Source of the DNA: Clostridium pascui
GTDB lineage: Bacteria > Bacillota > Clostridia > Clostridiales > Clostridiaceae
Assembly (NCBI RefSeq): GCF_016908015.1
Contig: NZ_JAFBDB010000001.1
Location: 62,001 to 126,000, forward strand
Direction of reading: 5' to 3'
Length of the DNA stretch: 64,000 nt
Part shown: piece by piece, positions 41,830 to 49,703 of the stretch
How the letters are laid out: each line of letters starts with the position of its first letter
How positions within the stretch are numbered: the stretch's first letter is position 1
The notes under the pieces: model-generated
The model's database searches: none
The model's input: the letters and a program-made list of their open reading frames with translations, nothing else
What the model was told of the DNA's origin: nothing
Translations under genes and position numbers: made by a program

Positions 41830-42519
41830 ATGGCTGGTTTTAGTTATAAAGAGATCTATATTGAAGATGGTAAGAGGGTACTGGAGGTAAATATACTGCC
41901 AGAAAAGTATTGCAATTTTGACTGTATATTTTGTCCTATTGGAAGGTCATATAATAAAGTAGATAAACAACAGTCCTTTAATGAAATGAATGACTCATTA
42001 AGAGAACTAGAAGGTATGATAGGAAATAATAAGATAGAATTAGTTTTTATTAATTCAAAGGGAGAGGCTCTTGTAAATAGCAAAGTTAGTGATGTTATTC
42101 ACCTAATCAAAAGTAAGGGAGTACCTGTAAGGCTTTTATCTAACGGCTATTTATTAGGTAGGGATGAATATATACAAATAACCAATAAGTGTGATGAAGT
42201 TATTGGAGAGATAAAAGCAATTTCAGAAGAAGATTTTCAAAAGATTCAAAGACCAATTGAAGGATATACACTAGAAGAATATATTTCAAATATGATTTTA
42301 TTTAATAAACAGTATAAAGGAAAATTCATCTTAGAAGTAACAATCATCAAGGGCTATAATGATACAGAGGAAGCTGTTAATAAGATAAAAAATGTTATTA
42401 AGGAGTTGTCTCCAGACAAGATAATTGTTGAAAGAATGAATGATGAAAAGTTTAAGAAAAAACTTGGTATATCTGATGAAAGATTCGATGAAATTTCAAA
42501 GGCATTACTAAATATATAA
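41830..42519 (+). CDS. Radical SAM protein
   Basis: A 229-residue protein with CNFDCIFCP (C-x3-C-x2-C, residues about 32-40) binding the 4Fe-4S cluster that cleaves S-adenosylmethionine, then VFINSKGEALVNSKVSD and a VRLLSNGYLL strand. Short partial TIM barrel, no extra cluster domain. The closest type is the wyosine/MoaA-like small radical SAM group, but the substrate is unknown. It starts 17 bases after the B3/4 gene with SD GGGAGG, so both respond to the riboswitch. Confidence 0.82.
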   Translation: MAGFSYKEIYIEDGKRVLEVNILPEKYCNFDCIFCPIGRSYNKVDKQQSFNEMNDSLRELEGMIGNNKIELVFINSKGEALVNSKVSDVIHLIKSKGVPVRLLSNGYLLGRDEYIQITNKCDEVIGEIKAISEEDFQKIQRPIEGYTLEEYISNMILFNKQYKGKFILEVTIIKGYNDTEEAVNKIKNVIKELSPDKIIVERMNDEKFKKKLGISDERFDEISKALLNI

Positions 42520-42593
42520 CTATACTAATGAAAAATATTTTTATAAGCGCAACTATATTATTAAGCAACATAAAAATATATATGTTTTAAAAG

Positions 42594-42609
42594 TTTTATA
42601 GGGTTCCGC
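42594..42609 (+). ncRNA. Possible riboswitch remnant
   Basis: TTTTATAGGGTTCCGC differs by one base from the aptamer 5' strand at 40955-40970. The remaining conserved blocks do not follow. It could be a decayed second copy or coincidence. Confidence 0.3.
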
Positions 42610-42638
42610 TCATTAATTTAAGAAGTCAAAAATAAAAG

Positions 42639-42675
42639 ATGCTGAGTTAGGTATAGCTTAACTCAGCATTTGGGT
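42639..42675. terminator. Terminator after the radical SAM gene
   Basis: ATGCTGAGTTA (42639-42649) pairs perfectly with TAACTCAGCAT (42659-42669). T-rich sequence is weak to the right and stronger on the other strand. Confidence 0.7.
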
Positions 42676-42748
42676 ATTGTTTTAAAACAATGTTATAATT
42701 GGAATATAAGAGTAAAAAAGGCAAAACATATAGACAGGAGGCTATGAT

Positions 42749-43348
42749 ATGGAGTATATGGGAAATGAAGAATATTGGGATGAAAAATTTGCTAATAGAA
42801 GTGACAATCCATTAAGTCCAGAAAAATCAATAGTTGACAATATAGAATGCTTTAAAAAAGGAACTGTCCTTGATATAGCGTGCGGTGATGGTAGAAATGC
42901 TTTATTTTTACTTAAGAAAGGTTTTAGAGTTACAGGAGTAGACTTTAGCAGTAAAGGGCTTGAACGCTTGAATATGTTTGCTAAAAGAAATAGTTATTTA
43001 GTAAATACAATGCAAATTGATTTAACTATGCCAAATTGTTTAGATGATATTGGAATTCACGACAACATTTTAATTAATCATTATAGATTGAATAAACAGC
43101 AACTTAAAGATATTGAAAGTCATATAACTGACGGAGGTATTTTATTTGTTTGTGGTTTTGGACATAAGCATAAAGCTGATTTTAAAATTAGAAAGGAAGA
43201 TTTAATCCAACCAACTGATTTTCAAGATATATCAAAGTTCTTTGAGTTAATTGAGTATATTGAAAATCAAGATGATAGGGGATTTTTTGTTACTTATATT
43301 TTCCGGAAAAGAAAAAATAAGACACAAGTTTCTTATGTGTCAACATAA
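42749..43348 (+). CDS. Class I SAM-dependent methyltransferase
   Basis: A 199-residue methyltransferase: motif I VLDIACGDGRNALFLLKKGF (residues about 44-63), motif II GVDFSSKG, and a late FFELIEYIENQDDRG strand. It resembles TehB/tellurite-type or thiopurine-type small methyltransferases, but the usual DxV acidic-motif partner here is FNILIN-like HDNILINHYR. SD AGGAGG precedes ATG 42749. Methyl acceptor unknown. Single gene. Confidence 0.82.
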   Translation: MEYMGNEEYWDEKFANRSDNPLSPEKSIVDNIECFKKGTVLDIACGDGRNALFLLKKGFRVTGVDFSSKGLERLNMFAKRNSYLVNTMQIDLTMPNCLDDIGIHDNILINHYRLNKQQLKDIESHITDGGILFVCGFGHKHKADFKIRKEDLIQPTDFQDISKFFELIEYIENQDDRGFFVTYIFRKRKNKTQVSYVST

Positions 43349-43407
43349 CTATATACTATATGATGATAAATTATATAATGAATTTGGGGTAAAGGGGGAT
43401 AGAATTT

Positions 43408-43995
43408 ATGAAAAAGAAAGTGATATTCATTGTATTAGTATTAATGATTGTCCCGTTATTTTTAGCTATTAAATTTAATACTGGTGCAAAAACAATAGAA
43501 GAGGCAATAAGTCCACCTGGCACAAAGCCAATAAGTATTATTCATGAAGAAAAAAACGATAAAGGAAGCATAGTATTTAGCTATATTTCAGATGGTAATG
43601 GATTGTACACTGCGGTTGTAAGAAAAGGTATAGGTGGATATAAAACTGCTTACAGTGGCGTACAAATGGATATAAAACTCGTTTCAAGTAAGTTTGGTAT
43701 ATCGCATATCTACTTTCCTAATGTAGAAAAAACCGCACTTCCAATATATTTTGGAGTAATTGGAAATCCTGATATTAGTGAAGTAAAAGTTATTGAGAGA
43801 AAAAGAAATATTGAAGATAAAGCAAAAATCATTAATGCATATGGGACTAGAATATGGCTTGTATATATGGATAAATTTCAGGGATCAGATTTTGATATTA
43901 TTGGCCTTTCATCAGATGGTAAAGAATTAATTAAAATAGACAGCAATATATATCCGTATTATGCAGAGCAAAAACCATTTAAAGGTTATAGATAA
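43408..43995 (+). CDS. Exported protein, unknown
   Basis: A 195-residue protein with an N-terminal signal/anchor (KKKVIFIVLVLMIVPLFLAI) and a beta-rich exported part. No lipobox. AAAGGGGG precedes ATG 43408. The gene is 30 bases from the following lipoprotein gene and likely co-transcribed; both may be part of one small envelope operon. Confidence 0.6.
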   Translation: MKKKVIFIVLVLMIVPLFLAIKFNTGAKTIEEAISPPGTKPISIIHEEKNDKGSIVFSYISDGNGLYTAVVRKGIGGYKTAYSGVQMDIKLVSSKFGISHIYFPNVEKTALPIYFGVIGNPDISEVKVIERKRNIEDKAKIINAYGTRIWLVYMDKFQGSDFDIIGLSSDGKELIKIDSNIYPYYAEQKPFKGYR

Positions 43996-44025
43996 TTCAT
44001 AAAAATTGTTTATCAGGGGGAGAAA

Positions 44026-44538
44026 ATGAAAAAGAAGTTTATTTTTATATTTTTAGTGTGTATTGCATTTTTAATTGGGTGTTCGAAAGAAGAAACATTC
44101 GGGAATTTTTTTAACACAAGTATACAGAAGATGCACGAAGGAGAAAAGAATTTTTCTTATTCACTCATCCATACAGAAATGAATGTTATTCATGAAAATG
44201 ATGCTATTGCGGTATTTGTAGAAAATAGATCACAAGAAGATGTTATTTTTATTGGATATTTTGAAAAAGAAAATAATAAGTGGAATTGGAGGCGTACACG
44301 AGGAGCAAAATGGAATTCGCCTATTAACTGGACTTTAATAAATGATACGCCACACATATATTCAGGAGCAATTAATGACAAATCTATTTCTAAAGTATTG
44401 GTAGGTAAAGAACAAGCAGAAATAATAGAGGTTGAAGGCGATAAAAGATTCTGGTATGCCGTCAATGATGCCAAAGATATTCAAGTTAAATTTATAAAAA
44501 ATGATGGTACTGAAGAGATAATAAAGGAACTTAAGTAG
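44026..44538 (+). CDS. Lipoprotein, unknown
   Basis: A 170-residue lipoprotein: signal FIFIFLVCIAFLIGC with lipobox L-I-G-C at residues 16-19, then a beta-rich domain. Anchored to the outer face of the cytoplasmic membrane after lipid modification of Cys19. SD GGGGGAG precedes ATG. Function unknown; the pair with the 43408 gene resembles uncharacterised clostridial secreted proteins. Confidence 0.65.
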   Translation: MKKKFIFIFLVCIAFLIGCSKEETFGNFFNTSIQKMHEGEKNFSYSLIHTEMNVIHENDAIAVFVENRSQEDVIFIGYFEKENNKWNWRRTRGAKWNSPINWTLINDTPHIYSGAINDKSISKVLVGKEQAEIIEVEGDKRFWYAVNDAKDIQVKFIKNDGTEEIIKELK

Positions 44539-44617
44539 AACTTTCCGAGTGTTCCATAAAAATCAACTATTTATATTTTGTAACACATTCTTACTTATAA
44601 AACTCTCAGCATTATTT

Positions 44618-44685
44618 AAAAACTAATTAAAATAATTATGCTGCTGATAAGCATGTTTTATCAGCAGCTTTACCTTAAGTATTTA
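44618..44685. repeat. Terminator block repeated at 51630, copy 1
   Basis: Contains the perfect hairpin GCTGCTGATAA (44640-44650) / TTATCAGCAGC (44658-44668) with loop GCATGTT. About 68 bases are shared with 51630-51697, including the upstream AAAACTAATT. It acts as a bidirectional terminator between the lipoprotein gene and gapN. Confidence 0.7.
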
Positions 44686-46140
44686 CTTATCTAAATTTAT
44701 AACTATAGCCTTAGGTCTAGTCATAGCTTCAATGCTGTATTTTATACCTTGGGTACCCATACCAGAAGATTTAACTCCTATAAATGGGAAGTGGTCTGGG
44801 CCTCTTTCAGTTTTGCCGTTAATTTGAACAGAACCAACCTCTAGTTTTTTTGCTATATAAAAAGCATTGTTAATATCCTTTGTAAATACAGAAGACTGCA
44901 GGCCATATTCGGATTTATTTGCTATTTCTATGGCTTCATCCATATCTTTTACCCTTATTATAGGTACAACTGGACCAAAGGGTTCTTCCCATGCAAGCCT
45001 CATATCCGTAGTTACATTGTCAAATAGCGTTGGATAGATTAGATTTTCCTTTCTTTTATTTCCTGTAACTAAGGTTGCTCCTTTATTAATTGCATCATCA
45101 ATTAATTCCTGAACAAAATCTGCAGATCTTTTATCTATTAAAGGTACAATAGTGCAATTATCCTCTGGACTTCCCACCTTTAAACTTTCAATCTTAGTTT
45201 TTAATAAAGGAACCAATTTATCTGCTACTTCATCAGTGGCAAGTATTCTTTTAACAGCGGTACATCTCTGGCCAGAATAAGAATAGGCACCAGAGACAAT
45301 ATCAGATGCAGTTTGCTCTAAGTCAGCATCTTCAAGGACTATAGCAGCATCCTTTCCTCCAAGTTCCATAAGCAGGGGAACCATAGTGGAAATGCTGGCA
45401 ATATGTTTTCCAACCGCTGTACTACCAGTAAAGTTAATAAAATTAATCCCAGGATGTGTAAGTATATAATCTCCTATGTCTGAGCCTCTTCCTGTTATTG
45501 TATTCATTACTCCTGGTGGAAGACCTGCCTCATTTAATGCCTGTGCTAAGTATAAGGCACTAATGGAACCCTGTGTTGGTGGTTTTAATATAACTGTATT
45601 TCCTCCAATTAATGCTGGTGCAATTTTTGAGCCAGATAAATTAATTGGATAATTAAAAGGTGAAATTGCGAGAACTGTTCCAAGGGGTACCCTTGTTACA
45701 ATTGAAATTTTATTTTGTGTTCCACCTGGAAATTTATCTCCCATAATTGATTCGCCTTCTAAATTTTTTCCTGCATCAGCAGTAAATTTAAAAAAATCAG
45801 CAGTTCTTTGCACTTCTGAAATGGATGATTTTCTATCCTTTGCTATTTCACGTACCAATATTTCAGCTATTTCTTCTTTGTTTTTTTCTAATATGTCTGC
45901 TGCCTTATGAAGAATCTCAGCTCTTTCATTGATAGGAGTTTCAGCCCACTTTACTCCTGCTTCTTTAGAGTTTGCTATAGCTCTATCAATTTCTTCTTTG
46001 CTCATAGCCTGAACTTTTCCAACTAAGGAGTCGTCTACAGGAGATTTTATTTCAATTAATTTATTTGATGAGCTTTCAATCCATTTACCATTGTAAAGAC
46101 TTTTATAGATTATATCATTGGTAAAAATCTTCTTGAACAT
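44683..46140 (-). CDS. gapN: NADP-dependent non-phosphorylating glyceraldehyde-3-phosphate dehydrogenase
   Basis: A 485-residue ALDH-superfamily enzyme that I recognise as GapN from near-colinear identity with the Clostridium enzyme: PVDDSLVGKVQAMSKEE, APALIGGNTVILKPPTQGS, ELGGKDAAIVLEDADL (general-base Glu), SYSGQRCTAVKR (nucleophilic Cys) and ERGPDHFPF. It oxidises glyceraldehyde-3-phosphate to 3-phosphoglycerate, supplying NADPH while bypassing one ATP step of glycolysis. GAGGTG precedes the ATG at 46140. Monocistronic. Confidence 0.92.
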   Translation of the reverse strand: MFKKIFTNDIIYKSLYNGKWIESSSNKLIEIKSPVDDSLVGKVQAMSKEEIDRAIANSKEAGVKWAETPINERAEILHKAADILEKNKEEIAEILVREIAKDRKSSISEVQRTADFFKFTADAGKNLEGESIMGDKFPGGTQNKISIVTRVPLGTVLAISPFNYPINLSGSKIAPALIGGNTVILKPPTQGSISALYLAQALNEAGLPPGVMNTITGRGSDIGDYILTHPGINFINFTGSTAVGKHIASISTMVPLLMELGGKDAAIVLEDADLEQTASDIVSGAYSYSGQRCTAVKRILATDEVADKLVPLLKTKIESLKVGSPEDNCTIVPLIDKRSADFVQELIDDAINKGATLVTGNKRKENLIYPTLFDNVTTDMRLAWEEPFGPVVPIIRVKDMDEAIEIANKSEYGLQSSVFTKDINNAFYIAKKLEVGSVQINGKTERGPDHFPFIGVKSSGMGTQGIKYSIEAMTRPKAIVINLDK

Positions 46141-46339
46141 ATTATCACCTCTTGTTTTTACATAATTACTACACTTGATAGTTTAGCTATTTTTAAAGTT
46201 TTTAAATATATTAGTAAGTAACTATTCTTTAAAGTTATATGTTTATTCAAATAATGAATATGCTAAAATATAGATAAAAAGTTCAGTATAAAAAGAAAGC
46301 ATTCTATTGCTATAAATTCTTATAAAGGGGGTAGATGTC

Positions 46340-46816
46340 ATTAAGGGGTTAAGAAGAACAATAATTGCAATTTGTTTAATTATACTTACTACAACTGGGT
46401 TTACAAGTTTACCAGAGAGTAAATATTGTAATGAAAACCTTAAGACACTGGTTAATACAAAAAAGGCTCAGGTAATTGAAGTAGGAAAGGAAATGAAAAT
46501 AGACAAGGATACTATATTAATTAAAAGAATTGTTAATACCGAAGACAAAACATATATTAGATATGCATTTATAAGGTTTGAGCAAGGATGGTCTTTTAGC
46601 CAAGGTGCTATTAATATATTTGATGATAAAGGAAAGCAATATCAATACAAAGGCGGTCAGTCTTCAGGAAAGGTATGGGGACAGGATGGATTAATTAATA
46701 CTGATAGAATAGATGAAGGCGTAAAATATATAATACTTAAACTAGAATGGTATGATAGGAAAAGTGAAATGAAAATTTCACTTGGGAAAGAAGGTGAAAA
46801 TAATGAAGCTAAATAA
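46340..46816 (+). CDS. Secreted protein with apparent ATT start
   Basis: The upstream SD AGGGGG (46326-46331) is eight bases from in-frame ATT 46340; the first in-frame ATG (46493) lies deep in the protein with no SD. From ATT the product is 158 residues with a clear signal peptide (KGLRRTIIAICLIILTTTGF), and a conserved-looking beta-rich exported domain. An out-of-frame ATG at 46335 stops after five codons. The existence of the signal peptide makes this the best case for ATT use in the window. Function unknown. Overlaps the next gene by 14 bases. Confidence 0.65.
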   Translation: MKGLRRTIIAICLIILTTTGFTSLPESKYCNENLKTLVNTKKAQVIEVGKEMKIDKDTILIKRIVNTEDKTYIRYAFIRFEQGWSFSQGAINIFDDKGKQYQYKGGQSSGKVWGQDGLINTDRIDEGVKYIILKLEWYDRKSEMKISLGKEGENNEAK

Positions 46817-47369
46817 GAAACATAGCGCAATTATGGAATGGATTATAGCCATAGCACTTGTAGTAATATGCTGGAAGTGTTCAATTTTATCTTATGGAAG
46901 TTTTTCACCTGTAAAGGCACATGAACAGTCAGAGAGGACATATCATTATGGGCCTTCGAAGATAATTAAAACTATAGACTTAGATGGAGGAAAAATATAT
47001 TTATGCCGATATAAGGATTGGTTTTCGGCAAATACCGTTAGAAGAGGAGTAATTAAATGGTACCCAGGCGACCAAGTGGCAGGAACTCTAATAGATTATT
47101 CAAAACAAGTATCTTATAGTTTGTCTGGCTCAAGAATTAAAGAAGATGCAATGATAATAGATATATATGGCTATGTAAATGACCCCAAAATAACTACGAT
47201 ATTGCTTGAAGATAAAAGTAAAGCAAATTCATCAAAATATGCTTTAGATGAAAGCAAAATGTTCATTTTCTATTGGAATGAAGATATGCAAAGCGGCAAA
47301 GTAAAATATTTAAAAGGTTTAGATAGGAATGGGAAAATAATTTATGAAGAGAAGTTTACTGTTTTTTAA
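46803..47369 (+). CDS. Membrane-anchored exported protein, unknown
   Basis: A 188-residue protein with an N-terminal transmembrane helix (AIMEWIIAIALVVICWKCSI) and a beta-rich exterior part. ATG 46803 follows AAGGTG within the end of the preceding gene, so translation is coupled. The two likely work together at the cell surface. No family recognised. Confidence 0.6.
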   Translation: MKLNKKHSAIMEWIIAIALVVICWKCSILSYGSFSPVKAHEQSERTYHYGPSKIIKTIDLDGGKIYLCRYKDWFSANTVRRGVIKWYPGDQVAGTLIDYSKQVSYSLSGSRIKEDAMIIDIYGYVNDPKITTILLEDKSKANSSKYALDESKMFIFYWNEDMQSGKVKYLKGLDRNGKIIYEEKFTVF

Positions 47370-47396
47370 GCGTGTAATGAACAATCTTCAGATGAC

Positions 47397-47633
47397 ATGG
47401 ATAATGTAAAATTAATAGTTTACGTCTTGACCTACTTATCAATGGCTTTTACTATTTTTATTGTTGAAAGCATTACAAGAATAGATTTTGAGGGATATGC
47501 AATTGGTATATCAGAAATGGTCTTATTTACTCTACTGTTACTACTAGCAAAAGCAGCAATTAAAGATTTTAGGGCAACAATTGATATTCGTATTATTAGT
47601 ATTATATTATGTAGCGATAGTACTATATTGTGA
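47397..47633 (+). CDS. Small membrane protein, doubtful integrity
   Basis: A 78-residue frame with two helices (LIVYVLTYLSMAFTIFIV and EMVLFTLLLLLAKAAI). ATG 47397 has no convincing SD, and the last 20 residues (IDIRIISIILCSDSTIL) look like out-of-frame translation, so the gene may be frameshifted or truncated. Function unknown. Confidence 0.4.
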   Translation: MDNVKLIVYVLTYLSMAFTIFIVESITRIDFEGYAIGISEMVLFTLLLLLAKAAIKDFRATIDIRIISIILCSDSTIL

Positions 47634-47677
47634 TATAGTTATATATTATGAGGAATTACATGAATGGAGAATTAATT

Positions 47678-48238
47678 ATGAAAAAAATAGTAGCTTTTGT
47701 TGGAAGTGCAAAACATAATGGCAATATTGATAGCATTGTAAAAAAGATATTAGAAGGTTCAAGAGAAAATGAATTAGAAACTAAAATATATTACCTAAAT
47801 GATATGAACATAAAAGGCTGCCAGGGCTGCTTATACTGTAGAAAACATGATACTTGCTGTATTAACGATGATATGCAATCGGCTTATGTAGATATAAAGT
47901 CAGCAGATATCATAGTAATTGGTTCGCCAGTATATATGTGTCAAGTATCTGCGCAAACTAAATTATTATTGGACAGACTGTACCCTTTAACAGAAATAAA
48001 TATGGGAAAACATATACCAAGGTTTGGTGAAAAACAGTTAATAATGGTTTATTCTCAAGCTGCACCATTTAAACTTATATTCCATAAATATTTTAGATAT
48101 TTATCTAAAAGTCTAAAAGGTATTGGGTTTAAGGAAGTAAAACGAATTGTAGCAACAAAAGCATTTACTCCAGAAGTTTCAAGAAACAATATGAAATTAA
48201 TGAAAAATGCATATGAAATAGGTAAATCATTAAAATGA
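47678..48238 (+). CDS. Flavodoxin-family/NADPH-dependent FMN reductase-like protein
   Basis: A 186-residue protein with the FMN-phosphate loop GSAKHNGNIDSIVKKIL at its N-terminus, a Cys-rich segment GCQGCLYCRKHDTC, and GSPVYMCQVSAQTKLLLDRL, the classic iron-sulfur-flavoprotein-like/NAD(P)H-dependent reductase pattern. It reduces small molecules or transfers electrons; cysteines may bind metal. ATG 47678 has GGAG at 47667-47670; an upstream in-frame start lacks an SD. Confidence 0.82.
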   Translation: MKKIVAFVGSAKHNGNIDSIVKKILEGSRENELETKIYYLNDMNIKGCQGCLYCRKHDTCCINDDMQSAYVDIKSADIIVIGSPVYMCQVSAQTKLLLDRLYPLTEINMGKHIPRFGEKQLIMVYSQAAPFKLIFHKYFRYLSKSLKGIGFKEVKRIVATKAFTPEVSRNNMKLMKNAYEIGKSLK

Positions 48239-48249
48239 TAAATTGATAA

Positions 48250-48276
48250 AGGGTTGATTAAATCAACCCTCATTTT
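48250..48276. terminator. Terminator between flavodoxin-type and ATPase genes
   Basis: AGGGTTGATT (48250-48259) pairs with AATCAACCCT (48261-48270), then CATTTT. It lies between convergent genes. Confidence 0.75.
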
Positions 48277-48279
48277 GGT

Positions 48280-49383
48280 TTACTTACTTTCTAAATATTC
48301 TTTTTCATATATTTCAATTTTCTTTATAATATCCTCTTTAACTGAATCAAGCTTTGCGAAGTCCATATTTGGAATATAGCTTTTCTCCATCTCGTCATGA
48401 AGTGATTTAGCACTAGCTATGAGCGTAAGAGCTTTATTTATAAGCTTATAGAAATAATCTTTACATACTTCTATTTCATCTTTATATTTATTGATAACAT
48501 TAGGGTTTAGGCAATCTTCAGTGGAAATTTGAATTCCTTCAAAGCTTTTTTGATTTATTTCGTTTGATGAAATAATAGCAACACTTAAATCTGGAATAAG
48601 TATGTGTTCTATTCTTTCAGGAATAAATGGATCATGGAATACTTCAACATAAAAACCGCGTTTTAATGCTCCTTTAGAAATATAATTCATTATTTCGCTT
48701 TTTCCTGTTCCGGGTCCGCCATTTAAAACATAAATATTTTTATAATCTTTATAAAGAGTATCTACAAAGGTTATAATGCCATTTGGTGTAAAGGCAGTTG
48801 CAAATAAGTGTCTATCAAATCCTTGACGGGTAATAGGGGAATTTCCAAGTATTTTTTTCTTTAAGTCTTCTTTTAAAGCATTAAGTTTTGATATATTTAG
48901 CGCTTCATTATTAAAATTGCTCCAATCATCGTGAACCATCTTCGCAGCTCCCAAATACCTGTAAGCTCGTCTGAAAGTTTTTCCTACTTCTTTGTTTATG
49001 TCAATAATAGTTCGCCTATGATTTTTAAATCCTTCCTCATTCCAGCATTGTCCCATGTTGAGTATTTCATCTACTGCTCCTGGATTTACTGGGTCTACCA
49101 CATGTGGTGCTGTTCCATCAAGTAATGCAACATTAATATCTTTTATCACAACACCATCAAGAGAATTATTGTCTGAAGAACAGTGATGTAATTCAACATC
49201 GTATCCCTTATCATTGAAATAAGCTGCTACACTTTTCATTAATGAAGATTTTCCTGTTCCTGGGCCGCCTTTAATGCATATTATTCTTCTCGCTTCCTCT
49301 TGACTTAAAATGTACCTATAAAATGAATAAAAACCTTTTGATGTATTTCCACCTGGGAAAACATCTCGTAATTTACCTTTCAT
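48280..49383 (-). CDS. Tandem P-loop ATPase
   Basis: A 367-residue protein containing two Walker A motifs, GGPGTGKSSLM near residue 34 and GGPGTGKSEIM near residue 222, each followed by similar 150-residue halves that both contain HHCSSDNNSLDGV- or HDPFIPERIEH-type strands. It resembles the uncharacterised clostridial ATPase family with duplicated NTPase halves. The ATG at 49383 lies eight bases after GGAG; the ATG at 49398 overlaps the SD. Role unknown. Confidence 0.85.
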   Translation of the reverse strand: MKGKLRDVFPGGNTSKGFYSFYRYILSQEEARRIICIKGGPGTGKSSLMKSVAAYFNDKGYDVELHHCSSDNNSLDGVVIKDINVALLDGTAPHVVDPVNPGAVDEILNMGQCWNEEGFKNHRRTIIDINKEVGKTFRRAYRYLGAAKMVHDDWSNFNNEALNISKLNALKEDLKKKILGNSPITRQGFDRHLFATAFTPNGIITFVDTLYKDYKNIYVLNGGPGTGKSEIMNYISKGALKRGFYVEVFHDPFIPERIEHILIPDLSVAIISSNEINQKSFEGIQISTEDCLNPNVINKYKDEIEVCKDYFYKLINKALTLIASAKSLHDEMEKSYIPNMDFAKLDSVKEDIIKKIEIYEKEYLESK

Positions 49384-49398
49384 AAACTCACACTCCAT

Positions 49399-49703
49399 AA
49401 ATTCATAATAATAATTTATATTATGTAGAAGTTTCGTAAAAGGTGCCTTTCATACATATAAAAATTTATCTTTTTTTGACTTTAAAAATAGATAAATGTT
49501 TGCAGTATTGGCAGCCATCTATAAAATTTGAATAGGTATAAAAATCAAGTGGAATTCCGGAACTAATTTCAATTATAATTATTGTATTACTTCATTTATG
49601 GGAAAAACAAATGATGATTTCCATTGCAGAGTATCTAAGGAATAATAATAGTCTATAATAGTCAATAAGATGTTGATTTTGGATAAGTGAAAGGAAAAAT
49701 ACT
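49399..49703. other. Intergenic region, no gene
   Basis: AT-rich sequence between divergent genes. A weak hairpin TTTATCT/AGATAAA spans about 49467-49497. No protein-coding or RNA signal I can support. Promoters for both flanking genes are expected but not clearly resolvable. Confidence 0.4.
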
